In this document: one piece after another, positions 37,241-46,808 of the stretch
Numbering within the stretch: position 1 is the stretch's first letter
How the letters are laid out: every line of letters begins with the position of its first letter
Source: an uncultured Fidelibacterota bacterium
GTDB lineage: Bacteria; Fidelibacterota; Marinisomatia; Marinisomatales; Marinisomataceae
DNA length: 64,000 nucleotides
Reading direction: 5' to 3'
Assembly (NCBI GenBank): GCA_902624275.1
Contig: CACNWW010000002.1
Coordinates: forward strand, 124,001 to 188,000
The notes under the pieces: model-generated
The model's input: only the letters and a program-made list of their open reading frames with translations
The model's database searches: none
Told to the model about the DNA's origin: nothing
Made by a program: the position numbers and the translations under genes

Positions 37241-38712
37241 TTAAGGGATTTTAATGTAGGGAAAATTATGGTATCTCTTATCCATCGAGTATCAATTAAT
37301 AGCATAACTAATCTATCAATTCCAATACCTACTCCTGCTGTAGGAGGCATTCCAGTCTCAATCGCTTCAAGAAAGTTTTCATCAATTGGAAATGCTTCTT
37401 CATCTCCACCATCTTTCTTCCTTGATTGATCTTCAAATCTTTTTCTTTGATCAATTGGATCATTTAACTCTGAAAAACCATTTGCAAACTCCATTCCTGC
37501 AATAAATAATTCAAATCTTTCTGTGAAATCTTTAGCTCCATCCCTATTCACTTTCGCTAATGGAGAAATTTCGACAGGATGATTGATTACATATGTTGGT
37601 TGAATTAGATTTGGTTCAACTTTTCTTCTCATGATTTCATCTATTAAAGTAGCTAAGCTATCCTTTTTGCTAACTTCAAGCTTTAAATCTGTACAAACTT
37701 TAAAAACGGCTGAATGATTAGAAATATCAATATCATTTCCTGTGTGTTCCTTAATTAATTCTCCCATAGTTTTTCGTGCAAACTTTTTGCTAAAATCAAT
37801 TTTATGGCCATCCCATGATATTTTTTTCATATCAAGGTCCTTAACAACTTTTTTAAACATTTGTTCAACAAAATCCATCATAAAATTATAATCAGAATAA
37901 GCTTGATAAAATTCTAGCATGGTGAATTCAGGATTATGACTCCTATCTATGCCCTCGTTTCTAAAATCTTTAGAAAGTTCATAAACCTTTTCAAAACCAC
38001 CTACAATTAATTGCTTTAAATATAACTCTGTTGCAATTCGAAGGTAAAAATCTTGATCTAATGCGTTATGGTGTGTTGTAAATGGCTTTGCATTTGCTCC
38101 TCCGTATATTGGTTGTAATACAGGTGTTTCTACCTCAATATATCCATGATTATTTAAAAACGATCTTATAGAGTTAATTATTTTAAATCTTTTTACGTAA
38201 TTGTTTTTTGTTTCAGGATTAATAATTAAATCAAGAAACCTTTTTCTATATCTGAACTCTTTATCTGAAACTAAATTATATTTCTCTCCATCTTTTTCTT
38301 TAACATCAGGTATTGGCTTTATGTTTTTAGACAAGATTTTTAGATGGGAAACTTTAATAGTTAATGCATCTGTTTTAGTTTTAAAAACCTTACCCTCAAT
38401 CCCAACAAAATCACCTATATCCGTTAGTTTAAATAAATTATAATTATCTTCACCAACGTCGTCTCTTGCAATGTAAAATTGGATACGACCTTCTTGGTCC
38501 TGAATATTAGCAAATGATGCTTTACCCATTTTTCTAAGAGACATAACTCTTCCTGCTAAAGAAACCTTAGTATCAATTAACTTTTCATTTATTTCTGATG
38601 TATGATGAGAGCTATCATAGTCATATGCGTAAGGCTCTATTCCTAATTCTCGGATTTTTTTTAACTTTTCAAGTCGATTGTCTATAATTTGTTTTAAACT
38701 TTTATTTTCCAT
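37237..38712 (-). CDS. lysS: Lysyl-tRNA synthetase, class II
   Basis: This 491-residue enzyme has an N-terminal OB-fold anticodon domain (about 50-150, starting near VSLAGRVMSLRKMGKASF) and the class II core. The motifs are FLNNHGYIEVETPVL (motif 1), FRNEGIDRSHNPEFTMLEFYQAY (motif 2) and GVGIGIDRLVMLL (motif 3, about 466-478). It charges tRNA-Lys and lies 9 bases after prfB, the widespread prfB-lysS pair. Confidence 0.98.
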   Translation of the reverse strand: MENKSLKQIIDNRLEKLKKIRELGIEPYAYDYDSSHHTSEINEKLIDTKVSLAGRVMSLRKMGKASFANIQDQEGRIQFYIARDDVGEDNYNLFKLTDIGDFVGIEGKVFKTKTDALTIKVSHLKILSKNIKPIPDVKEKDGEKYNLVSDKEFRYRKRFLDLIINPETKNNYVKRFKIINSIRSFLNNHGYIEVETPVLQPIYGGANAKPFTTHHNALDQDFYLRIATELYLKQLIVGGFEKVYELSKDFRNEGIDRSHNPEFTMLEFYQAYSDYNFMMDFVEQMFKKVVKDLDMKKISWDGHKIDFSKKFARKTMGELIKEHTGNDIDISNHSAVFKVCTDLKLEVSKKDSLATLIDEIMRRKVEPNLIQPTYVINHPVEISPLAKVNRDGAKDFTERFELFIAGMEFANGFSELNDPIDQRKRFEDQSRKKDGGDEEAFPIDENFLEAIETGMPPTAGVGIGIDRLVMLLIDTRWIRDTIIFPTLKSLK

Positions 38713-38721
38713 TTCGAAAAC

Positions 38722-39817
38722 TTATTTATTTTTTTCCATTTTATCTAACAAATAACTATATATAAAATCATCAATATTACCGTCCATAACTGATTTTATA
38801 TTTCCTACTTCATGTTTGGTTCTATGATCTTTAATCATGTTATAAGGATGAAAAACATAGGATCTAATTTGACTACCCCAACCAATATCTTTTTTTTCTC
38901 CTTCAAGCTCTTTTTTATTAAGAAGCTGCTTCTCCATCTCTAATTGAAAAAGTTTTGATTTTAATACTTTTAATGCTTGTTCTTTATTTTTGTGCTGAGA
39001 TCTTTGCGTTTGACATTGAGTAACAATACCTGATGGTATATGAGTTATTCTTATAGCTGAATCTGTTTTATTTACATGTTGACCACCAGCACCGCTTGAC
39101 CTAAACGTATCTACCCTTAAATCTTTTTGATTAATTTCAATATCAATATCCTCATTAACTGCTGGAGAAACTGATACTGAAGCGAATGAAGTATGTCTTC
39201 TGTTGTTAGAATCAAATGGCGAAATTCTAACTAGTCTATGAATACCAATCTCAGCTTGCAATAAACCATAAGCATAATCACCAGAAATTTCCACTGTACA
39301 GTCTTTTAATCCAGCCTCGTCACCGTTTTGGAAGTCAATAACATTAAATTTAAAACCTTTTGATTCGGCCCACATTGAATACATACGATAAAGCATTTCA
39401 GCCCAATCTTGACTTTCTGTACCTCCTGCACCTGGGTGAATTGTAATTATGGCATCGTTACTATCATTATCACCATTTAATATAAGTTTTAATTCAAACT
39501 CCTTAAGAAGATTAGAAAAGGAATTAAGCTCTTTTTTAACTTCTTCTTCTTCAACTTGATTTTCATTTAAAAATTCAAAAAGTACTTCTACATCTTCAGC
39601 TTTTTGAACAAGATTTTTCCTTAAGGCAATATCTTTTTCAAGAAAAGATATTTTTTTCATAACAGTGGTCGATTCGGATTTATTTTCCCACATTGTGGGA
39701 TCAGAAATTTGCTCTTTTAATTTTTGGAGATTAGAGGTCTTTGATTCAAGGTCAAAGATGCCTCCTAATTTGATTATATTTTTCTAAAGATAACGAATAT
39801 GCTTCTTTTAAATCCAT
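38722..39817 (-). CDS. prfB: Peptide chain release factor 2, expressed by programmed +1 frameshift
   Basis: RF2 recognises UAA and UGA. The continuous frame from 39693 lacks the N-terminus. The full gene starts at ATG 39815-39817 (MDLKEAYS), runs 21 codons to CTT-TGA (39752-39757), shifts +1 and continues GAC-CTT-GAA as DLESK. The total is 364 residues, against 365 in E. coli. Tripeptide SPF (in RISPFDSNNRRH) reads the stop codon and GAGGQHVNK (the GGQ loop) releases the peptide. The shift makes RF2 level self-limiting, since poor UGA termination favours frameshifting. The start overlaps the 3' end of the UbiA-fusion gene by 10 bases. Not a pseudogene. Confidence 0.96.
39751..39766 (-). promoter_or_regulatory. 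prfB: prfB +1 frameshift site with Shine-Dalgarno-like stimulator
   Basis: The minus strand reads AGGAGG-CAT-CTT-TGA-C. The stimulator AGGAGG (39761-39766) lies exactly 3 bases before the slippery CTT, as in E. coli (AGGGGG-TAT-CTT-TGA-C). The stop is UGA, read by RF2 itself. Confidence 0.97.
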
Positions 39818-41283
39818 ACACTTAGTAATACTCCAATTGTTAAAAGTACTCCAGTTAAAAAGTGAATTCCAATGGTTGATACATTAACAATTAATAACTC
39901 ATAAGGTAATTGCTGAAGATTTGCATCTTCTTTTTCCCATTCATCTAACCAATCAGAACCTTTCTTTGATGCAAAATTGAAAATAAGTAATGGAATCAAT
40001 GCTATTAATGTAAAATAATTTTGTGCATAAACTGATGCTGCAACAATCAAAAGAAACGATATAATCATTAAAATTTTCCAAACTGAAAATGGTCTTCTAT
40101 AATTAGCTTTTTCTCCTGGACCAGCCAATTTTACAACCCAGCTATTTTTATTTGCAGCCTTATCAGCATTATAATCTTGGAAACAATTTATAAAAAGGAC
40201 TAAGGCAATAAATATTCCAACAGGAACTGAGTACAATAATGTAACTATTGGATCAATTAATTGAGTTGGTGCTACTGCTAAGTTTTGCATCAAAGCTGCA
40301 CCATACACCATAAGAGGACCAAAACCAATAAATACTGCTAGATCGCCAAGACCATTGTATGCAAGTTTAAAAAATCCAGTATACATCACTCCCAAAAATA
40401 CACCCAAATATCCTAGATACATTAAAACTGAATCAACTCTTCCGTCAAAGAAGAGGTTATTTAGATTAAGACCAACTAGGATTGTACATGAAAAAAAGAA
40501 AATTGAAAGCAGGAGCATATTTGTAGGGGTAATTAATCCAGATTGAATAGCTCTTGATCCGCCGTTAAATGGACTAGCCAACTTATTCATTTCATCATTT
40601 CTAGATTTATGATCAAAATAATCGTTAATATTATTGGTACCAATTTGAGCACAAACAGCGCCTAATAATACCATCCAAAATATCGACCAATCAAATACCC
40701 CAAACTGTTTATATGCAATAGCAGAACCAAGCATAATTGGAGCAATGGTAGCTGTTAAAAAAGGTGCTCTAACAACAGTAATCCAATATTTTAAAGTATT
40801 CAGTATATTATTTTTTACTTCTTTAAATAATCCAATTCTATTTTCAGGAACTTCCATCCATTCAAATTGTTTTTCAGCAAAGAAATCAACATATTTTATT
40901 GTTGTTGGCTGAATCTTGTAGTACCCTATTACATCATTGGTAATCAAAAAATCGTCATGCATATATTCAGAAAATGCTTCAGTAACATTAAGAATTGCTT
41001 TCTTGGCTTTTTCAACTTCATCCTCATCTGTTACTTTTGAAGCATATGCATCTATTTGCAACTCTTTGATACCATCTTCACCGTCAGGTCTAATTACACA
41101 TTGCACTTTAGGATTCATAGAAATTTGTACAGCTTTTCTAGATGGATTGAAAGTGAAAAAATATATATCTAATCCATCGTTTGCAAAATAAACATTTGCT
41201 GCAGAAGAATTGCCAGCAACACTTGTTGATAAAGTCATAAAATCTGATCGGTTTAATAAATCTAAAATTTTGTCTTTTAACAT
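39808..41283 (-). CDS. Fusion of a pyridoxamine-oxidase-like split barrel and a UbiA/MenA prenyltransferase
   Basis: Residues about 1-150 form a flavin/F420-type split-barrel domain: LLNRSDFMTLSTS, the FTFNPSRKAVQISMNP strand and a closing GYYKIQPTTIKYVDF. Residues about 165-491 are a UbiA-superfamily membrane prenyltransferase. Its first Asp motif is NDYFDHKSRND (about 218-228) and its second is DYNADKAANK (about 370-379). The NNINDYFD and GGSRAIQSG segments are MenA-like. The membrane half should attach a prenyl chain to an aromatic quinone precursor. The soluble half may bind FMN, heme or F420. I see no stop or frameshift between the halves. The fusion is uncommon in my knowledge. Confidence 0.85.
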   Translation of the reverse strand: MLKDKILDLLNRSDFMTLSTSVAGNSSAANVYFANDGLDIYFFTFNPSRKAVQISMNPKVQCVIRPDGEDGIKELQIDAYASKVTDEDEVEKAKKAILNVTEAFSEYMHDDFLITNDVIGYYKIQPTTIKYVDFFAEKQFEWMEVPENRIGLFKEVKNNILNTLKYWITVVRAPFLTATIAPIMLGSAIAYKQFGVFDWSIFWMVLLGAVCAQIGTNNINDYFDHKSRNDEMNKLASPFNGGSRAIQSGLITPTNMLLLSIFFFSCTILVGLNLNNLFFDGRVDSVLMYLGYLGVFLGVMYTGFFKLAYNGLGDLAVFIGFGPLMVYGAALMQNLAVAPTQLIDPIVTLLYSVPVGIFIALVLFINCFQDYNADKAANKNSWVVKLAGPGEKANYRRPFSVWKILMIISFLLIVAASVYAQNYFTLIALIPLLIFNFASKKGSDWLDEWEKEDANLQQLPYELLIVNVSTIGIHFLTGVLLTIGVLLSVWI

Positions 41284-41285
41284 TC

Positions 41286-42065
41286 CTAATTTTCCTCAAT
41301 AAATTCGTTCATCTTTTCTTTTAGAATCTTTCCTAATTCATCCAAAGAGAGGCCTGAACTTATAAAATATCCATTCTCAGCAACAGAAATTTTTCCACTT
41401 TCTTCAGAAATAACAACTGCCAAAGCATCACTCTCTTCTGAAATTCCAAGTGCTGCTCGATGTCTTGTTCCCATTTCAGGATTTAAAGTCTTGCTCTCAG
41501 TCAAAGGTAAAATACATGCTGCTGCTTCAATTAAATTATTATGAATTACTACAGCTCCATCATGCAAGGGAGAAGATGGATTAAAAATTGATACTAAAAG
41601 CTCAGGGCTGAATGAAGCATGCATTGGAACAGCATCAGAAACTACATTTTTTAAAGAATTTTCACGTTCAAAAACAAGTAAAGCACCCCAATTATTTTTT
41701 TTTATTTCTTCAATGCTGAAAAGTATATCTTCTTGAATAGCCGTTTTTTCAATTTGAAAGAGCTTTCTTAAAATTCGATTCTGTCCAACAGAAGTTAAAA
41801 GTCTTCTGATTTCAGGTTGGAATAGAATTACAAAAACTACCACCCAAACAGTTTGAAAAAGATTTAAAAGCCAAGATGTAGCTTTAAATCCAAGAATATT
41901 AATTATAAACCCAGCAAAAAATATAATTAATAAACCAATTAACATTTGACCGCCTCGAGTACCTCTAAAGTAGGAATAGGCATAAGAAAAAATGAATGTA
42001 ACCAAGATCAAATCAAACAGATCAGTTAGTGTAAACTTTAAAAAACTTATCTCAAAAAGGTTCAT
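41286..42065 (-). CDS. cdaA: Diadenylate cyclase (c-di-AMP synthase), CdaA type
   Basis: This 259-residue protein has three N-terminal membrane spans (about 15-85) and a DAC domain. The motifs are SPLHDGAVVIHN (DGA, about 170-181) and MGTRHRAALGISEESD (RHR, about 203-218), both complete. It condenses two ATP into cyclic di-AMP, a regulator of potassium and cell wall homeostasis. It lies 8 bases after folP, a neighbourhood also seen in Bacteroidota. Confidence 0.95.
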   Translation of the reverse strand: MNLFEISFLKFTLTDLFDLILVTFIFSYAYSYFRGTRGGQMLIGLLIIFFAGFIINILGFKATSWLLNLFQTVWVVVFVILFQPEIRRLLTSVGQNRILRKLFQIEKTAIQEDILFSIEEIKKNNWGALLVFERENSLKNVVSDAVPMHASFSPELLVSIFNPSSPLHDGAVVIHNNLIEAAACILPLTESKTLNPEMGTRHRAALGISEESDALAVVISEESGKISVAENGYFISSGLSLDELGKILKEKMNEFIEEN

Positions 42066-42073
42066 ATATTAAT

Positions 42074-42925
42074 TTAGCTAATTAAATGATTTGATTTAAA
42101 AATTTTATTTGCAATAAAAAGGGCTTTATTAGTTTCAGAAACGTCATGAACCCTGAAAATCTTTACACCTTGTTGTAATCCAACAACGTTAGCCGCTAAT
42201 GAACCTTCTAACCTATCATTTTCAGGAAGATTTAAAGATATTCCAATAAAGGATTTTCTTGATGCGCCTAGCAAAACTGGAAAATTCAATTCAACGAAGT
42301 GATTTAAATTATTTATGATTTCAAAATTATTTTCTACAGTTTTACCAAAACCAATTCCTGGATCAATTATAATTTTTTTTCGATTAATTCCTTTGGAAAC
42401 AGCAAAATCTATCCTATCAACAAGATAATCTTTGATATCCGGTACTAGGGATTCATACTGAGGATTATCTTGCATATTCTCTGGAGTGCCTTTCATATGC
42501 ATTATGATTAACGGACAATCAAATTTTACTGCGACATCAGCCATTAGCGAATCAATCTCCATAGCGCTAATATCATTTATTATTGAAGCGCCAACATCAA
42601 GAGCCTTGCTTGCTACAATTGATTTAGTAGTGTCAATTGATATACAAACATCAGATCTTTTTCTTATGCCTTCAACGACAGGTATAACTCTTGAAATTTC
42701 TTCATCTAAACTCACAGGATTTGAAAATGGCCTAGTTGATTCACCGCCAATATCAATTATATCTGCACCATTTTTGACCATCTCTAATGCATGCTCAATA
42801 GCAGTATTTGTTTCATAGAATTGACCGCCGTCTGAAAAAGAATCGGGAGTGACATTTAAAATTCCCATGATTAATGCTTGCTTATCTTCACTTGAAAGCC
42901 AATCATTGAATTGTTTAATATTCAT
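42074..42925 (-). CDS. folP: Dihydropteroate synthase
   Basis: The 283-residue TIM barrel joins p-aminobenzoate to pterin diphosphate in folate synthesis. MGILNVTPDSFSDGG (about 19-33), DIGGESTRPF (about 58-67) and the LLGASRKSFIG phosphate loop (about 216-226) are intact. It lies between ftsH and cdaA with gaps of 3 and 8 bases. Confidence 0.97.
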   Translation of the reverse strand: MNIKQFNDWLSSEDKQALIMGILNVTPDSFSDGGQFYETNTAIEHALEMVKNGADIIDIGGESTRPFSNPVSLDEEISRVIPVVEGIRKRSDVCISIDTTKSIVASKALDVGASIINDISAMEIDSLMADVAVKFDCPLIIMHMKGTPENMQDNPQYESLVPDIKDYLVDRIDFAVSKGINRKKIIIDPGIGFGKTVENNFEIINNLNHFVELNFPVLLGASRKSFIGISLNLPENDRLEGSLAANVVGLQQGVKIFRVHDVSETNKALFIANKIFKSNHLIS

Positions 42926-42928
42926 GTA

Positions 42929-44824
42929 TTATTTTTTTGAGATTTTTTTACCTGATAACATGACATTAATATCTGATTCATCTATTGTTTCATGTTCAAG
43001 TAATTCTTCTGCCATTAAATGCAGTAAGTCAATTTTTTCTTCAAGAATTTTTCTTGCAGCATCTTGTGCATTTTTAATAATTGATACAACTTCATGGTCA
43101 ATCATCTGAGCAGTTTCTTCACTGTAGTCTCTATGAGATTGTATTTCTCTTCCTAAGAAAATTTCTTCATTCTTTTTTCCAAAAGCCATCGGACCCATCT
43201 TGTCACTCATTCCCCACTCACAAACCATTCTTCTAGCAATACTTGTTGCTCTTTCAATATCGTTTGATGCGCCGGTAGTAATTTCATTTAATATTAAATC
43301 TTCAGCAGCTCTTCCTCCCATCATTACAGCTAATCTGCTTAAAATATATGTTTTTGAATAACCATGTTTTTCATCGATTGGGAGCTGCATAGTTACTCCT
43401 AGAGCTCTTCCTCTAGGAATGATTGTAACTTTGTGGACAGGATCTGCTTCAGGAGAAAATAATGCTACTACTGCATGCCCTGCTTCATGATAAGCTGTAA
43501 CTTTCTTTTCATGATCGGAAAGAACCATGCTTTTTCTTTGTACACCCATCAAAACTTTATCTTGGGCTTCTTGAAAATCAGAATTATCAACTTTTGCTTT
43601 TCTTTTTCTAGAAGCAAGCAATGCAGCTTCATTTACAAGATTAGCTAAATCAGCTCCAACCATTCCAGGTGTTCCTTTGGCAATATCTAATAGTTTTACT
43701 GATTTAGGGTTAATTTTAATTTTCTTTGTATGTATCTTTAAAATATCATGCCTACCATTTAGATCAGGAACATCAACTACAACCTGTCGGTCAAATCTGC
43801 CAGGTCTTAATAAAGCAGAGTCTAATACATCTGGTCTATTAGTTGCTCCCATAACAATAACACTGCTTGCATTATCAAATCCGTCAAGCTCAACCAGTAG
43901 CTGATTTAGGGTTTGTTCTCTTTCATCATGACCACCTCCTAATCCAGCTCCACGTTGACGACCTACTGCATCAAGCTCATCAATAAAAACAATTGCTGGT
44001 GCATTTTTATTAGCCTGCTCGAATAAATCTCTTACACGAGATGCTCCAACCCCAACAAACATTTCGACAAAATCTGCTCCACTAATACTGAAAAAAGGAA
44101 CATTAGATTCACCAGCTACAGCTCTAGCTAATAATGTCTTTCCAGTTCCTGGAGGACCAACCAATAAGACACCTTTTGGAATTTTCCCTCCAAGCTTTTC
44201 AAATTTTTTGGGACTTTTTAAATATGCTATAACTTCCTCAAGCTCTTCCTTTGCTTCAACACAACCTGCGACATCCTTAAACTTCACTTTCTTCTGATTA
44301 CCAGAAAAAATCTTAGCTTTACTTTTTCCAAAGCTAAATACATTATTCATTCCATTTCCAGAACCTTGCATTCTTCTAATTAAAAATAACCAAAAAGCTA
44401 TTAATAATAACCAGGGAGTAAAACCAAGCAGCCAACTTGTCCAATCAATTTTCTCACCTTCAAAGTTGTATTCAATATTCTTTTCATCCCATAAAGCAAT
44501 TTGATCAGAATAATCAGATGGTAAGTAAACAACAAATAAAGTTCTCTCATCAAATGATGCACCGTGCTTATTAATTAAAGTTTCAGGATTAAAAAGTTCA
44601 CCGTGAAAAGAATTATCATTCTCAATAGATGCTTCCTTAATTTTATTTTCAGCTAATAATTCTTTGTAAGTATTGTATGATACTTCAACTTCATTTGCTG
44701 AATCATCTGGAAGAAAAGCAAAAGAAGCTATTATAAACAAAATTATTGATGCCCAAATGAGCAATGAATTAGGCCCTGATTGAGCTTTTTTTGGGTTTGG
44801 TTTCTTATTTGTTTGATTTTTCAT
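42929..44824 (-). CDS. ftsH: ATP-dependent membrane zinc protease FtsH
   Basis: This 631-residue protein has two membrane spans (about 23-42 and 128-147) flanking a periplasmic domain, then an AAA ATPase. Walker A is GPPGTGKT (about 216-223), Walker [14 protein letters not shown], and the second region of homology includes ATNRPDVLD. The protease site is [10 protein letters not shown] (about 434-443), with the third zinc ligand in the later D-E-x-T-x-G-A-type segment. It degrades misfolded and regulatory membrane proteins. It lies between tilS and folP. Confidence 0.97.
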   Translation of the reverse strand: MKNQTNKKPNPKKAQSGPNSLLIWASIILFIIASFAFLPDDSANEVEVSYNTYKELLAENKIKEASIENDNSFHGELFNPETLINKHGASFDERTLFVVYLPSDYSDQIALWDEKNIEYNFEGEKIDWTSWLLGFTPWLLLIAFWLFLIRRMQGSGNGMNNVFSFGKSKAKIFSGNQKKVKFKDVAGCVEAKEELEEVIAYLKSPKKFEKLGGKIPKGVLLVGPPGTGKTLLARAVAGESNVPFFSISGADFVEMFVGVGASRVRDLFEQANKNAPAIVFIDELDAVGRQRGAGLGGGHDEREQTLNQLLVELDGFDNASSVIVMGATNRPDVLDSALLRPGRFDRQVVVDVPDLNGRHDILKIHTKKIKINPKSVKLLDIAKGTPGMVGADLANLVNEAALLASRKRKAKVDNSDFQEAQDKVLMGVQRKSMVLSDHEKKVTAYHEAGHAVVALFSPEADPVHKVTIIPRGRALGVTMQLPIDEKHGYSKTYILSRLAVMMGGRAAEDLILNEITTGASNDIERATSIARRMVCEWGMSDKMGPMAFGKKNEEIFLGREIQSHRDYSEETAQMIDHEVVSIIKNAQDAARKILEEKIDLLHLMAEELLEHETIDESDINVMLSGKKISKK

Positions 44825-44860
44825 TGGAGAAGAATTTAATAAAAATGTATAATAAAAAAA

Positions 44861-46186
44861 CTAATTCCTAGAGAAATTTAGTTTCGCAATTTTAACCGAA
44901 TTTTTATGAATTTTATATTTTTCACTTATTTGATAACCTGCAACCCAAATAATTTCATCTTGGTTACATACAACTAACGATTTTTTTCTCTTAAATAAGG
45001 ATAAATTTTTGTCTTTTAAAAATTTTACTACTTTCTTATTTCCGTTCATTCCCAAGGGTAAAAAACTATCATTATCTTTAACTGATCTAATTACTAAATT
45101 ATCAGTAATCTTTGATGCGTCAATGTATTCGACCTCATTATCATTGGTAAAATTTTTGGGCGATTTAATAAATTCCCAAGAAAAAGTAAAATCTATTCCT
45201 TTAAATTCTTTTCCAGCTTCAACATTACTAAAAATGTCATTATTAATATTTTTATAAATTAATAATGAATTTTTATCAATAAAAATTGTCTTTTTGTTTA
45301 ATTTTTTTGAACTACCTGTAAGATTTTTTCTCAAAAAATCTTTTATTTCTCTTACATCTGTTTTGGAGAGTGAACTATGAGAACCAATACATAAATTTGA
45401 GATAATTCTAAATTGAACAAGAAAAGGTAGGTTATAAAAATTCGATTTATTTATTTCTATAGCTCTATCATTAAGAATGTAGCTATCTGAATTACAAAAA
45501 TTCTGTACATTAAATGTAATTAAATCATGCACCTCTTCGATTCGATCTGTAAAATTATTGAAAGGAATGTAAATATCTTTTTTAATTTTTTGTAATTCAG
45601 GAATCACATTCATTCTTAGAAAATTTCTAGTGAACATTTCATCAGAATTTGTTGGATCATCAATATATTTAACATTATTTAAAGATGCGTATTCACTAAT
45701 TTCACTTTTAGAAATATTATGCATAGGTCTAATAATATTTTGATTTACTTTTCTTAATCCTTGAAGCCCATCTACACCGGAAGAGTTAAGAATCTTCATC
45801 AAAATAGTTTCTACTTGATCATCTGCATGATGTGCAGTAACAATAATATCAGCTTTAATTTCTTTTCTAATTTCTTCTAATTTACTGTATCTCATTTTTC
45901 TAAAATTTGATTCAACATTAGAGTTAACTCCTTTTAAAAAAATATTTTCAATAATAAGATTACTATTCATTTGATCGCACTGATCTTTAACCAAATGTTC
46001 CATCTTTTTAGCATCAAAATGATAATTATGATTAATATGAGCTACAGAAAACCTAAACGATTCATGATTTTTCTGAAAAAATTTTAAAAGGACCATTGAA
46101 TCTACACCACCAGACACTGCTAGTAGAAAATGAGGATTATCAATGTCGATTAATGACTTAAGATTTGATATAATTTTATTTTGCAT
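44861..46186 (-). CDS. tilS: tRNA(Ile)-lysidine synthase
   Basis: The 441-residue N-type ATP pyrophosphatase has the PP-loop SGGVDSMVLLKF (about 25-36), ITAHHADDQVETILMKI (about 115-131) and GLQGLRKVNQNIIRP. The C-terminal TilS domain is present, with GNKKVVKFLKDKNL near 375-390. It converts C34 of tRNA-Ile(CAU) to lysidine. It overlaps the metallo-hydrolase gene by 11 bases and precedes ftsH, a very common pair. Confidence 0.95.
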   Translation of the reverse strand: MQNKIISNLKSLIDIDNPHFLLAVSGGVDSMVLLKFFQKNHESFRFSVAHINHNYHFDAKKMEHLVKDQCDQMNSNLIIENIFLKGVNSNVESNFRKMRYSKLEEIRKEIKADIIVTAHHADDQVETILMKILNSSGVDGLQGLRKVNQNIIRPMHNISKSEISEYASLNNVKYIDDPTNSDEMFTRNFLRMNVIPELQKIKKDIYIPFNNFTDRIEEVHDLITFNVQNFCNSDSYILNDRAIEINKSNFYNLPFLVQFRIISNLCIGSHSSLSKTDVREIKDFLRKNLTGSSKKLNKKTIFIDKNSLLIYKNINNDIFSNVEAGKEFKGIDFTFSWEFIKSPKNFTNDNEVEYIDASKITDNLVIRSVKDNDSFLPLGMNGNKKVVKFLKDKNLSLFKRKKSLVVCNQDEIIWVAGYQISEKYKIHKNSVKIAKLNFSRN

Positions 46187-46808
46187 ATTTAACTAAAAAT
46201 GGATTTGTTTTTAATTCATAATCTAAAGTTGTTATTTCACGATGACCAGGGAGCAAGGTAGAATTCACATCAAATGAATTTACAAACATTTCTAATGATT
46301 TTTCCATATGAACTGGATTTGATGTTTGAAGATCAGTTCTTCCAATAGATCCCTTAAATATTAAATCTCCACAAAAGATAAGTGAGTCTATTTCAAAACT
46401 CATACACCCAGGAGAATGTCCAGGATTATAATTAACATTAAATTCAAATGAACCGATAGTTAACTTTTTATCGGACTCTTCTATCCAATGACTGACTTCT
46501 GGTTTTTCCGAATCAACATTCATATATCCCTTCATGATATCATAATGATCAAGCATGATACTATTTCCTTTACAAATATAAAATGGGATGTTGTAATTTT
46601 TTATACAATCACTAGCAGAAGCAATATGATCAATATGAGCATGAGTAGCCAAAACTGCTATTGGGGACAAATGTTTAGATTTAAGATAGCCATCAATTAA
46701 ATCAAAACCTAATCCAGGATCAATTATGATAGCTTCTTTATTATTATTTGATAAAACATAGATATTTTGATCAAGCAGTCTTGAAATAATTTTTTTATAA
46801 TTTAACAT
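46176..46808 (-). CDS. Metallo-beta-lactamase fold hydrolase (glyoxalase II-like)
   Basis: This 210-residue MBL-fold protein has the zinc motif THAHIDHIAS (about 55-64), a second metal His in NPGHSPGCMSF (about 128-138), FCGDLIFKGSIGRTDL (about 145-160) and a final LPGHREITTL. It belongs to the large group of hydroxyacylglutathione-hydrolase-like proteins, but the short C-terminus and the lack of the glutathione-binding domain argue against true glyoxalase II. The substrate is unknown. It is coupled to the GAPDH gene upstream by TAATG at 46808. Confidence 0.88.
   Translation of the reverse strand: MLNYKKIISRLLDQNIYVLSNNNKEAIIIDPGLGFDLIDGYLKSKHLSPIAVLATHAHIDHIASASDCIKNYNIPFYICKGNSIMLDHYDIMKGYMNVDSEKPEVSHWIEESDKKLTIGSFEFNVNYNPGHSPGCMSFEIDSLIFCGDLIFKGSIGRTDLQTSNPVHMEKSLEMFVNSFDVNSTLLPGHREITTLDYELKTNPFLVKYAK

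Noticed and set aside
39694-39817. Apparent truncation or frameshift mutation at the 5' end of prfB
   Set aside because: The break falls exactly on CTT-TGA-C with AGGAGG 3 bases upstream, the normal programmed frameshift of RF2, so it is not damage.
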